In this document: in pieces, positions 8,389 to 16,414 of the stretch | How positions within the stretch are numbered: the first letter of the stretch is position 1 | Layout of the letters: each line of letters opens with the position of its first letter | From: JANWHQ01 sp963775275 | GTDB lineage: Bacteria; Pseudomonadota; Alphaproteobacteria; Caulobacterales; Caulobacteraceae | DNA: 64,000 nucleotides | Direction of reading: 5' to 3' | NCBI GenBank assembly: GCA_963775275.1 | Contig: CAVZII010000005.1 | Location: 62,001 to 126,000 of the forward strand | Position numbers and translations under genes: made by a program | Notes under the pieces: model-generated | Told to the model about the DNA's origin: nothing | The model's input: only the letters and a program-made list of their open reading frames with translations | Databases searched by the model: none

Positions 8389-9819
8389 CTAGAAGCCGTA
8401 GGAATAGCCGACCATGACGCTGGTCGCCTTCACCCCGCCGAACAGGTTCTGTCCCGCCAGCTGGCCCGGCGCGCCCGCGAGATGGGCGTCGCCCTTCTGC
8501 TCGTAGTACTCGCCGCGGACATAGAACTCGCTTGTGTCGAACACCTTGAAGCCCAGGGTCATACCGAAGGTCATGGCGGTGAACTTGCCGAGCCGCGTGT
8601 CCGACGAGGCGTACTGGGGCAGGCTCTGGCCGTCCAGCAGATAGGGCCGATAGAAGTTGGCGGCGGTCTGCCGGTACCATCGGAAGTGCGGCTCGACATA
8701 GATGGCTTGGGAGAGCGCGATCCGGTCGGACGCATCGACCGTGGTCGACTTGATCCCCCAGTCGTCCCAGAAGTAGCGGGCCGACAGGTCGAAGATGTTG
8801 CGGCCCAGGTCCACCTTGTTGGCGAGGTAGACGCTCTGGCGGACCCGGCTCCTGGGCCGGCTCTCGTAGAGGTAGGACGCCGGCTCGCCCGAGACCGGAT
8901 CGACCACCGACAGGATGCGATAAGGATCGTTCTGGTATCCGTTCGAGCGGCCGTAGGAGTAGTTGAGCTGAAGGAGCCAGTTGCGGCTCATCACCTCGGT
9001 GATCCCTGCGACGACGTCGATGATCTTTCGGCTGTCGTCCGGGCCCTTGATCTGGGCGCTCATCGGCGTGAACGGGGTCGGCGTCCCGCCATAGGGCGAG
9101 GAGGTGTCGTACTCGAAGTTCGCCGCCAGGCTGACGGTGGTGTTGTGGGCGTTTAGGTCCTGGGAGAGGCCGAGATTGCCCGTGATCGCCCGGAAGTCGT
9201 GCTCGCTCGAGTAGCCCGCGCCGACGCTCATCTTGGTCCATCGGCCGAGCGGCTGGGACCAGCCGATGTTCCCCGCGAATCGCTGGTCGTGGAACCCCGG
9301 GTCGACCGGCAGGGTGTTGGGCGCCACCGTGTACTGACGGCCGAGGGTCGTGGCCTGGGAGATCTGGCCGGGCGTGGGCGGGACCTGGATCACCGTCGAT
9401 CCGCCCGACGCGGTGGTGACCGTCACGCTGGTGTTCCCGAGGATCAGCGGGGTCAGAAAGGTCTGGGTCTGGTCGGACGGGACCGCGCCATTGGGCGAGG
9501 CCCCGGTCAGGGTGTCGGCCACGAAGCCGAACGACAGGATGTGATCGTCGCTGCCGTGGAGGGTGACGTTGAACCCAGGCTCGATGGCTCGAACCCGCCC
9601 GCCGGCCTCCTGATAGACGAGAACCGCCGCATCCGCCCTCGAGAGAGGCTCGCCGCTGGCGTCCGAGGAACTGCTGTCGTCGGTGTAGCCCTGGTTGAGG
9701 TAGGAGGTGTCGGGCGCGGCGCTGTCCTGGGCGTGGGCGCCGGCGGCGGCGAACATGCCGGCGGCGAGCGCGCCGAGGGTGCGGGCCACATGGCCCGCGC
9801 GGGGCTTGCTCAATTGCAT
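8389..9819 (-). CDS. DUF3570 outer-membrane beta-barrel protein, candidate flavinylated subunit
   Basis: 476 residues. A signal peptide (cut after AGAHA, near residue 30) is followed by an acidic Ser-rich linker and then alternating strands of porin-like composition ending in VMVGYSYGF, a good C-terminal barrel signal with a final Phe. These features fit DUF3570, a family of predicted outer-membrane barrels. Residues 102-108 read DTLTGAS, matching the pattern around FMN-carrying Ser/Thr in NqrC/RnfG-type ApbE substrates (D-x-x-S/T-G-A-S/T); Ser108 would be the acceptor. The start overlaps the end of the DUF4266 gene by 10 bases, implying translational coupling, and apbE lies downstream. Inference: an outer-membrane flavoprotein fed electrons by the neighbouring thiol proteins. 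No function is proven for the family as far as I know. Confidence 0.8.
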   Translation of the reverse strand: MQLSKPRAGHVARTLGALAAGMFAAAGAHAQDSAAPDTSYLNQGYTDDSSSSDASGEPLSRADAAVLVYQEAGGRVRAIEPGFNVTLHGSDDHILSFGFVADTLTGASPNGAVPSDQTQTFLTPLILGNTSVTVTTASGGSTVIQVPPTPGQISQATTLGRQYTVAPNTLPVDPGFHDQRFAGNIGWSQPLGRWTKMSVGAGYSSEHDFRAITGNLGLSQDLNAHNTTVSLAANFEYDTSSPYGGTPTPFTPMSAQIKGPDDSRKIIDVVAGITEVMSRNWLLQLNYSYGRSNGYQNDPYRILSVVDPVSGEPASYLYESRPRSRVRQSVYLANKVDLGRNIFDLSARYFWDDWGIKSTTVDASDRIALSQAIYVEPHFRWYRQTAANFYRPYLLDGQSLPQYASSDTRLGKFTAMTFGMTLGFKVFDTSEFYVRGEYYEQKGDAHLAGAPGQLAGQNLFGGVKATSVMVGYSYGF

Positions 9820-10058
9820 CCGCAGCCCCCGCCGGCAAAGCTGCGGCCGCCGCTGGAGGCCTCCTTGCTGAAGTAGATGTGGTCGCTGGCCTGGGCCATC
9901 AGCGGATGGGGGTTGAGCTGCATCTCGGGCTTGGCCATGAGGTCGTGCTCCCAGGGCTTGGGCCCGATCGGGGCGCAGGCCGCCGCGGCGGCGAGGAGCG
10001 CGCAGGCGCCGAGCGCCAGGGTCAGCCGGGCGGCGCGGCGCGAGGTCCTGCCGGTCAT
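9810..10058 (-). CDS. DUF4266 small lipoprotein with Gly/Cys C-terminus
   Basis: 82 residues from the ATG at 10058, which lies one base beyond the stop of the thioredoxin gene; a longer frame start at 10103 would overlap that gene. A signal sequence ends in LLAAAAACAP, a plausible lipobox with the acylated Cys in AAAC. The mature part contains PWEHDLMAKPEMQLNPHPLMAQASDHIYFSKEASSGG (read in two halves), the DUF4266 signature, and ends GGGCGCN. The two Cys of the terminal CGC are the only cysteines after the lipobox and could be a redox or metal/cofactor site. The GGA TGC AAT TGA end also supplies the ATG of the DUF3570 gene. It is probably an outer-membrane lipoprotein partner of the DUF3570 barrel; its biochemical role is unknown. 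Confidence 0.82.
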   Translation of the reverse strand: MTGRTSRRAARLTLALGACALLAAAAACAPIGPKPWEHDLMAKPEMQLNPHPLMAQASDHIYFSKEASSGGRSFAGGGCGCN

Positions 10059-10059
10059 G

Positions 10060-10533
10060 TCAGGGCGCCCGCTCGGAAACCAGTTCGTCGATCTGTGAGA
10101 CATAGGCGCTCTCCTTGTTCTCGTAGAAGCCCACGTGGCTGAAGCGCACCCGGCCGTCTCTTCCGATCAGGAAGGACATCGGCATGCCGCTCGTCCGGTA
10201 TTTCGAGGCAAAGCCCGAGGCGATCTTGCCCTGGGGATCGAAGATGATCTTGAAGTCCGGCGCGGTGTCTTCGAGGAAGCGCTCGGCCTTGGCGTGGTCG
10301 TGGTCGACATTGACCGCGAGCACGACGAAACCTTGCCGTCCGAACTGGGACTGCATGTCCGACATCCAGGGAAAGGACTGCCGGCACGGCGTGCACCAGG
10401 ACGCCCAGAAGTCGACGTAGACGACCTTGCCCTTGTAGGCGCCAAGATCGAGGTCCGGTGCGGCGCTGGCTTGCCATGACGCGCCCAGGGCCATCGCCGC
10501 CAGGGCCGGTGCGAGCAGCGATCGAAAGCTCAT
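10060..10533 (-). CDS. TlpA-like periplasmic thioredoxin-fold protein
   Basis: 157 residues from the ATG at 10533. A signal peptide (MSFRSLLAPALAAMALGAS...ASA) is followed by a thioredoxin/AhpC-TSA domain with YVDFWASWCTPCRQSFPWM (CxxC with TP between the cysteines) and the cis-Pro segment TSGMPMSFLIGRDGRV. It should act as a periplasmic thiol reductase or redox carrier. It is the first gene of the four-gene operon with DUF4266, DUF3570 and ApbE. DsbD, encoded just beyond the operon, is a logical source of its electrons. The longer possible start at 10572 lacks a signal-like opening and is less likely. Confidence 0.87.
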   Translation of the reverse strand: MSFRSLLAPALAAMALGASWQASAAPDLDLGAYKGKVVYVDFWASWCTPCRQSFPWMSDMQSQFGRQGFVVLAVNVDHDHAKAERFLEDTAPDFKIIFDPQGKIASGFASKYRTSGMPMSFLIGRDGRVRFSHVGFYENKESAYVSQIDELVSERAP

Positions 10534-10747
10534 GACTGATCTTCCCGAAAGGCCTCGGAACGCGGCGGCCATGCGCCGTCGCCCTTCTGACGACGCGGCG
10601 GACGGATCCCCTCAGCTTCGCCTAAGCGCTTTTTCGTTTCGGCGGCGGCCCCGCGCCGTGGGAAGCGTCCGGGTTTCGCGATCCTCGTTCCGCGGCGTAT
10701 GAACCCGCCAACTCGACGGCCGGGGGGCGGGACACGGGCGCTGACGA

Positions 10748-11281
10748 TTGAACGACGAGAGCCCCTCAGCCCTGGTGAACGCCTATCTGCGCAAGCGCGC
10801 GGACCTCGTCCGCTATTTCGCCATGCGCCTGGGCTCGGAGGCCGCTGCGGAGGACGTGGTGCAGGACATCTACGTCCGCATCGTCACAGCCAACGTGGGT
10901 GAGGTCGGGAACCCGGTCGCCTACCTCTACCGCCTGGGCGCCAACCTGATGCTGGATCGCCTGAAGCAGCAGCGGCGCGCCGTGGCGCGCGACCAGGCCT
11001 GGCACGGATCGCAGTACGTGCGCGCCGGCGAAGAAGACGTCGCCAACGAGCCGCCGCAGGACGCGGCGGTGGAGGCGAGGCTCAGGCTCGAGCGGATCGT
11101 CGAGGCGGTCGAGGGATTGCCGCCCCAGCGCCGGCGCGCCTTCCTGCTGCACAAGTTCGACGGGTTGAGTCATGGCGAGACCGCCCGGGCCATGGGAATC
11201 TCGCGCAGCGCCGTGGAGAAGCACATCAGCGCGGCGCTGAAGGATCTGTTGGTTGGGCTGGCCGGAAGATCGGGAGAGTGA
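10748..11281 (+). CDS. ECF-type RNA polymerase sigma factor (FecI-like)
   Basis: 177 residues, starting at a TTG (10748). Region 2 is seen as LVRYFAMRLGSEAAAEDVVQDIYVRIV, and region 4 as VEGLPPQRRRAFLLHKFDGLSHGETARAMGISRSAVEKHISAAL, a helix-turn-helix for -35 recognition. It is followed by fecR and a TonB-dependent receptor, the classic cell-surface-signalling order in which ligand-loaded receptor signals through FecR to release the sigma factor. It is divergent from the TlpA/DUF4266/DUF3570/ApbE operon across 214 bases, so it might also act on that promoter; I could not identify a specific -35/-10 there. Confidence 0.9.
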   Translation: MNDESPSALVNAYLRKRADLVRYFAMRLGSEAAAEDVVQDIYVRIVTANVGEVGNPVAYLYRLGANLMLDRLKQQRRAVARDQAWHGSQYVRAGEEDVANEPPQDAAVEARLRLERIVEAVEGLPPQRRRAFLLHKFDGLSHGETARAMGISRSAVEKHISAALKDLLVGLAGRSGE

Positions 11282-11353
11282 GGGAGCTGTGGGGACTGGC
11301 CGTTTGTGGCGTCAATGTGGCAGGGCCCCGAGGGGCCCGAAGCAGACCTTGCG

Positions 11354-12370
11354 ATGAGCGCCGACGAACATCCTGACGTAAGCGACGCCCTGAGGGCCGA
11401 GGCCGCCGACTGGTTCGTGCGCGTGCAATCCGACGCGGCGGGCGAGACGGACTGGCTGGCGCTCGAGGCGTGGCTCGCCGCGGCGCCGGCCCACCGGGCC
11501 GCCTTCGACGAGGTCGAGCGCCTCTGGAGCGAGCTGGACGACCACGCCGATGCGCTGAAACGCGATCCCTCGCCGCCGCCCGCTTCCAACGTCACGCCCT
11601 TCGCGCCCGCGCAGTCCCGCGCCCGCCAGCCGCGCCGCTGGCCGACGCCCTGGGCGATCGCGGCGAGTTTCGCCGCGGTGGTCGCGATCGGGGCGCTCGG
11701 CGCCCTGTGGGTCTTGGGCGCCCGCCCGAAGCCGGAGGTCTTCGCCACCGCCAAGGGCGAGACCCGCATGATCCAACTCGCCGACGGCAGCCGGGTCGAG
11801 CTGAACAGCGCCTCGCGAATCGTCGCGCGGGTCGACCGGCGCCATAGAAACGTGGAGCTCGATGAGGGCGAGGCCGTGTTCGACGTCCAGAAGGACCACG
11901 CTCATCCGTTCCGGGTGGCCGTCGGCGACCAGCGGGTGACGGTGGTGGGGACCGAGTTCGATGTCTTGCGCTGGAACGGCCGCATCACGGTGACCGTCAG
12001 CCGCGGGATCGTGGAGATCCGCCCCGAACGACAGACCGGGCCTGCGCAACAGGTGCGGCTCGTCGCGGGCGAGCAGCTGCGCCACCGGGAAGGCGCGGTG
12101 GGCTCGACCGTGGTCAAGGCGCCGGCCCGGGACGCCCTGGCCTGGCGCAACGGTTATGCGGTCTATCGCGGCCAGACGCTGGCGGCCATCGCCGAGGACC
12201 TGAACCGCTATTTCGACATCCCTATCGACGTCGACGGACCCGCGGCGCGGCTGACCTTCACGGGCGCGCTCGTCATCGACAACGAGGATGCCGTGATCGC
12301 GCGGCTGGAGAGCTTCCTGCCGGTCGAGGCCGTTCGCTCGCCAGGCCGTATTACTCTAAGGTCGAGGTAG
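11354..12370 (+). CDS. FecR-family anti-sigma/signal transducer
   Basis: About 338 residues from ATG 11354 (in-frame starts from 11306 add a non-conserved leader). The N-terminal cytoplasmic part has EAADWFVRVQSD...DWLALEAWLAAAPAHRAAFDEVERLW, the FecR N-terminal domain that binds the sigma factor. One membrane segment follows near residues 100-120 (WAIAASFAAVVAIGALGALWVLG). The periplasmic FecR domain has ATAKGETRMIQLADGSRVELN and VAFDVQKDHAHPFRVAVGDQ-like strands, ending in a short secretin/TonB-like domain (LAAIAEDLNRYFDIPIDVDG). It sits between the sigma factor and the receptor and completes the regulatory triad. Confidence 0.9.
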   Translation: MSADEHPDVSDALRAEAADWFVRVQSDAAGETDWLALEAWLAAAPAHRAAFDEVERLWSELDDHADALKRDPSPPPASNVTPFAPAQSRARQPRRWPTPWAIAASFAAVVAIGALGALWVLGARPKPEVFATAKGETRMIQLADGSRVELNSASRIVARVDRRHRNVELDEGEAVFDVQKDHAHPFRVAVGDQRVTVVGTEFDVLRWNGRITVTVSRGIVEIRPERQTGPAQQVRLVAGEQLRHREGAVGSTVVKAPARDALAWRNGYAVYRGQTLAAIAEDLNRYFDIPIDVDGPAARLTFTGALVIDNEDAVIARLESFLPVEAVRSPGRITLRSR

Positions 12371-12392
12371 GTCCCTGGAGTGAGAGCCGCGT

Positions 12393-14864
12393 TTGCCTGC
12401 GCCGTCCCGCGTGCGAAGCCCGGCCGGTCCGATCGGCGCGGCGGCGGCCCTGGTCCTGGCCATGCAGGCCGGGACGGCGCGCGCCCAGGCGCCGCCCGTC
12501 CGATTCGACATCCCTGAAGGACCGCTGCCGGCGGCGCTCCTGGAGTTCGCGGTCCAGGCCCGCATCTCAATCTCCATCGGCGCAGCGGCGAAGTGCAGGC
12601 CGACATCGAACCGTCTGGTCGGGCGCTTCGCGCCTTCGGAAGGACTGCGCCGGCTGCTGGCGGGGACCGGCTGCGCTTTCCGCGAAGGCGCGGACGGCGC
12701 GATCATCGTCGTCAGGTCCTCTGCCTCCCGCGCCGGCGAACGCCGGGCCGGGGCGGCGGCGGGCCAATCATCACCTCACGCGGCCCCGGCGCCCGGCGTC
12801 GAGGAAGTGGTGGTCACGGTCGGCCGGCGCGCGGCCCTGCTCGACCGGGCTCCCTATGCCGTCAGCGTCGTCGGCGCGCCCGAGCTCAAGGCCGAAGGCG
12901 CGCGCGACCTGAACGACGTGGCGCCCATGGTCGCCAGCCTCGGCATGACCGACCTAGGTCCCGGCCGGGACAAGATCTTCGTGCGCGGCCTCGCCGACAG
13001 CGCCCTGACCGGCCAGGTCCAGTCGACGGTCGGCATCTACCTGGACGGCGCGCGCATCACCTACAACGCCCCCGACCCGGACCTTCGCCTGGTCGACGTT
13101 CGCCGGGTGGAGGTGCTGCGCGGACCGCAGGGCGCTCTCTATGGCGCGGGATCGATCGGCGGCATCCTGCACATCGTCACCAACCGGCCGCAGCTCCAGA
13201 CTTACGCGGCCGAGCTGGACTCCAGCGTCTCGGCAACGGTGGGCGGCGCGCCGGGCTGGTCCGTCGACGGCATGCTGAACCTGCCCCTGGCGCCTGGGAA
13301 GCTCGCCCTGCGGGTCGTGGCCTATGACGAGGTCCAGGGCGGCTACGTCGACGACGTGCGCCTCGGGCTCAGCAACCTCAACGAGGTGCGCCGGCGCGGC
13401 TTGAGGGCTCAGGCGCGCTGGCAGGCTAGCCTGGACTGGAGCCTCACGCTGGGGGTGGTCCGCCAGCGGCTGGACTCATCGGACACCCACTACGCCGAGC
13501 CCGCGCTCGGGGGACGGCTGCGGGCCAACTTCCTGCGCGAGCCGCATGACAACGACTTCCTCCAGGCCAGCGCCGAGTTGGCGGGCCGGTTCGGCTGGGG
13601 TGAGATCACCGCCACGAGCTCGGTCCTGCGTCACGACTTCGACAGCCGCTACGACGCGTCCCTCGCCCTGCCGCTGTTCGCGCCGGGGGCGGGCATAAGG
13701 CCGAGCCCCTACGACGACACGAACCGCGCCGAGCTGCTGGTCAACGAGGTCACCGCCGCCTCGCCCGAGACAGGACGGCTGCGCTGGCTGCTCGGCGCCT
13801 TCCAGAACGTGGGCGACAACAACTCCTCGGCGGACCTGCGCGCGCCCCTCGGCCCGGACGGATCGACGGTCGCCGTCTACACCGAACGCCGCTACGACCT
13901 CGTTCGCGAGCTCGCGCTCTACGGCCAGGTCTCCTACGCCCTGACGCCCAAGCTGACCCTGACCGCAGGGGGCCGCGGGTTCCGCTCCTCTGTGAAGACC
14001 CGCTCACACGTTTCCCTGCCGCTGGAGGGCGCGTCGAACGCCTTCACCGGAAAGACCTCGGCGAGCGGCTTCGCCCCGCAGGTGGTGCTGAGATACGCGC
14101 CCAACGACGGCATGGCGTTCTATCTGCAGGCTTCGGAAGGCTACCGCTCGGGCGGCTTCAACACGGCCGGCCTGCCCGGCCAGCTCTTCGCCGGTCCCGG
14201 CGCGCCGGACGAGCCGCACCGCCGTTATGCGGGGGACGAGCTGTGGAACTATGAGGCCGGCGCCAAGCTCACGCTCCTCGACGGGATGGCGCGCGTGCGG
14301 GCGGCCGCCTTCTATATGGTCTGGAAGAACGTTCAGAGCGACCAGCTCCTGCCGAACGGCCTGCCCTACACCACCAACATCGGCGACGGGCGCGACCTGG
14401 GCGTCGAGGCCGAGGCGGACGTCGAGCCGGACGCCCATTGGCGCATCAGGCTGAACGGGACGTTCGCGGATCCGGAGCTGACCCGTCCCGCCCCCGCCTT
14501 CGTCGCGCGGCCGGACAACGGCCTTCCGGGCGCGCCGCGCTTCTCGGCCAGCGCCAGCGCGGCCTACCAGCGCCCCGCGCTGGGCAAGATCGACCTGCGC
14601 CTGCAGGCGGCCATCGCCTATGTCGGGCCCTCGCACGTGACCCTCGACGGCGCGACGTCCGCGCCGATGGGAAACTATGCGACGGGCCGGTTCTCGGCGG
14701 CGCTCGTCTCGCCCGGCTGGAGCCTCACGGCCTTCCTCAATACGCCCTTCGAGGGCGGGAACACCTTCGCCTTCGGCAACCCCTTCACCTTCCGCGTCAT
14801 CGCCCAGTCGACGCCGCCGCGGCCGACGACGGCGGGCCTGCGCCTCAGCCTGAGCGCGCCCTGA
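12393..14864 (+). CDS. TonB-dependent receptor with N-terminal STN signalling domain
   Basis: 823 residues. Signal peptide, then a secretin/TonB short N-terminal (STN) domain (residues about 35-110: FDIPEGPLPAALLEFAVQARISI...LRRLLAGTGC). A linker with VEEVVVTVGRR serves as the TonB-box region, followed by the plug (SVVGAPELKAEGARDLNDVAPMV, VRRVEVLRGPQGALYGAGSIGGILHIVT) and a 22-strand-type barrel. The C-terminus PTTAGLRLSLSAP is unusual in lacking a terminal aromatic. The STN domain marks it as a transducer that signals to the adjacent FecR and ECF sigma factor. The ligand is unknown; iron-siderophore or haem are usual for this arrangement. The start is a TTG 22 bases after the fecR stop. Confidence 0.88.
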   Translation: MPAPSRVRSPAGPIGAAAALVLAMQAGTARAQAPPVRFDIPEGPLPAALLEFAVQARISISIGAAAKCRPTSNRLVGRFAPSEGLRRLLAGTGCAFREGADGAIIVVRSSASRAGERRAGAAAGQSSPHAAPAPGVEEVVVTVGRRAALLDRAPYAVSVVGAPELKAEGARDLNDVAPMVASLGMTDLGPGRDKIFVRGLADSALTGQVQSTVGIYLDGARITYNAPDPDLRLVDVRRVEVLRGPQGALYGAGSIGGILHIVTNRPQLQTYAAELDSSVSATVGGAPGWSVDGMLNLPLAPGKLALRVVAYDEVQGGYVDDVRLGLSNLNEVRRRGLRAQARWQASLDWSLTLGVVRQRLDSSDTHYAEPALGGRLRANFLREPHDNDFLQASAELAGRFGWGEITATSSVLRHDFDSRYDASLALPLFAPGAGIRPSPYDDTNRAELLVNEVTAASPETGRLRWLLGAFQNVGDNNSSADLRAPLGPDGSTVAVYTERRYDLVRELALYGQVSYALTPKLTLTAGGRGFRSSVKTRSHVSLPLEGASNAFTGKTSASGFAPQVVLRYAPNDGMAFYLQASEGYRSGGFNTAGLPGQLFAGPGAPDEPHRRYAGDELWNYEAGAKLTLLDGMARVRAAAFYMVWKNVQSDQLLPNGLPYTTNIGDGRDLGVEAEADVEPDAHWRIRLNGTFADPELTRPAPAFVARPDNGLPGAPRFSASASAAYQRPALGKIDLRLQAAIAYVGPSHVTLDGATSAPMGNYATGRFSAALVSPGWSLTAFLNTPFEGGNTFAFGNPFTFRVIAQSTPPRPTTAGLRLSLSAP

Positions 14865-14935
14865 AGGTGAGGCGCCGGGCCGGCCGCGTCGTCATTGGTT
14901 CAGGCGGCGCGCCGCACGCCTGGAAGGGGACCGCC

Positions 14936-15097
14936 ATGACCACCATCGCCCCGGTCGACAAGACCACGCCTGCCCCCCGGCTGCAGCCGACGGCCCCCGC
15001 GCCGCCGGCCAGGAACGATCACGACGGCGACGATGGCGGCGGCGTCCGCCCGGCGCCGGACAAGGGAACGGGACAGGCGGTCGATACGACGGCCTGA
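14936..15097 (+). CDS. Possible small Pro/Asp-rich protein, unknown
   Basis: A 53-residue open frame beginning MTTIAPVDKTTPAPRLQPTA with a GAAGGGGA stretch about 8 bases upstream of the ATG. The rest is Pro/Ala-rich and then acidic (NDHDGDDGGGV). No family is recognised, and low-complexity composition in GC-rich DNA makes this uncertain. It lies between the TonB receptor and the serine hydrolase gene on the same strand. Confidence 0.3.
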   Translation: MTTIAPVDKTTPAPRLQPTAPAPPARNDHDGDDGGGVRPAPDKGTGQAVDTTA

Positions 15098-15183
15098 GCG
15101 CGCTCGGGCGTCCGGCTCCATCAGGGGGTGGCAGCGCCGCGGTTTGCCGGTAGTGAGACGGGAAACAACGACGCGGAGGCCCC

Positions 15184-16374
15184 ATGGACCTGGCCAAGAC
15201 CCTGCACCGGGACGGCAAGGACCACCCTTTCTCCGGAACCTATGATCCGGCGTTCGAGCCCGTGGTCGAGGCCTTCCTCGAGAACTACCGGGTCGAGGAC
15301 GAGGTCGGCTCGGCCGTCGCCGTCGCGCTCGACGGCCGCCCGGTCGTGGATATCTGGGGCGGCTTCGCCGACATGGCCCGCACCCGGCCGTGGGAGAAGG
15401 ACACCATCGTCTGCATGATGTCGGTGGCCAAGGGGATCACGGCCATCTCGTTCAACATGCTGCTCGACCGGGGTCTGGTTGAGCTGGACGCGCCGGTGGC
15501 GCGCTATTGGCCGCAGTTCGCCAGGAACGGCAAGGAGGGGGTGCTGATCCGCCACCTCTTGGACCACACGGCGGGCATTCCAGTCCTGACCGACAATCCT
15601 CTGTGGCCCGGCGCCATGTACGACCGCGAGGCGATCGTGAGAGCGCTGGAGGACCAGCATCCGCTGTGGCCGCCGGGCACGGTCGCCGCCTACCACGTCC
15701 ACCATCAGGGCTATCTGCTGGGCGAGGTGATGCGGCGGGTCACCGGCATGACGATCGGCCCGTTCCTGCGCCAGGAGGTCGCCGGGCCGCTGCACGCCGA
15801 CTACCAGATCGGCGGCATGTCCAAGGCCGACCAGGCGCGCTGCGCAGAGGTGCTGCCGAACATGGGCGCGCGGCTGTTCGCGGCCAAGGACTCCGAGGCG
15901 CCCGAGACCCTGCGCGCCCTCGCCTTCCGCCAGAACCCAGACGAGCCCTGGTATGAGACGCTTAACTCCGAGCCCTTCCGCACCTCGGAGATCGCCAGCG
16001 GCAACGGCCACGGCAACGCCCGGGGCGTGGCGCGGATCTATGCGTCCGTGTCGGTCGGCGGGACGCTGGACGGTGTGAAGATCATGTCGCCGGCCTCGAT
16101 CGAGCAGATGATCACCGAGCAGCACAACATGACCGAGCTCCTGCAGGACCGGCCCTATCACCAGGCCCTGGGCGTGCTGCTGAACACGCCGGCGGCGGTC
16201 TACATGGGCCCGAACCCGCGGTCCTTCGGCCACCATGGCATCGGCGGCTCGATCGGATTCGCCGACCCGGACGCCCACGTCGCTTTCTCCTACTGCTGCA
16301 ACAAGATGCACGCGGTCGGGGACAACGGTCCCCGGGCTCGACGGCTGATCGACGCCTTCTACGGCTGCCTCTGA
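15184..16374 (+). CDS. Serine hydrolase of the beta-lactamase/EstB esterase family
   Basis: 396 residues, cytoplasmic by appearance (no signal peptide). The class C-type nucleophile motif is MMSVAKGIT (S-x-x-K), preceded by VDIWGGFADMARTRPW, a standard opening of EstB-like esterases. HLLDHTAGIPVL and AAYHVHHQGYLLGEVMRRVTGM supply the second motif region (Tyr of the Y-x-x position), and HHGIGGSIGFADPDAHVAFSYCCNKM near the C-terminus corresponds to the third motif (HxG in place of KTG). Such enzymes hydrolyse short esters and sometimes beta-lactam-like substrates. The start is preceded by a plausible GGAGGCCCC. No operon partner is evident. Confidence 0.88.
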   Translation: MDLAKTLHRDGKDHPFSGTYDPAFEPVVEAFLENYRVEDEVGSAVAVALDGRPVVDIWGGFADMARTRPWEKDTIVCMMSVAKGITAISFNMLLDRGLVELDAPVARYWPQFARNGKEGVLIRHLLDHTAGIPVLTDNPLWPGAMYDREAIVRALEDQHPLWPPGTVAAYHVHHQGYLLGEVMRRVTGMTIGPFLRQEVAGPLHADYQIGGMSKADQARCAEVLPNMGARLFAAKDSEAPETLRALAFRQNPDEPWYETLNSEPFRTSEIASGNGHGNARGVARIYASVSVGGTLDGVKIMSPASIEQMITEQHNMTELLQDRPYHQALGVLLNTPAAVYMGPNPRSFGHHGIGGSIGFADPDAHVAFSYCCNKMHAVGDNGPRARRLIDAFYGCL

Positions 16375-16414
16375 ACGCCTGGGTCAGCGCGCGAAGCCGA
16401 GGCGTCCTTCCTCA

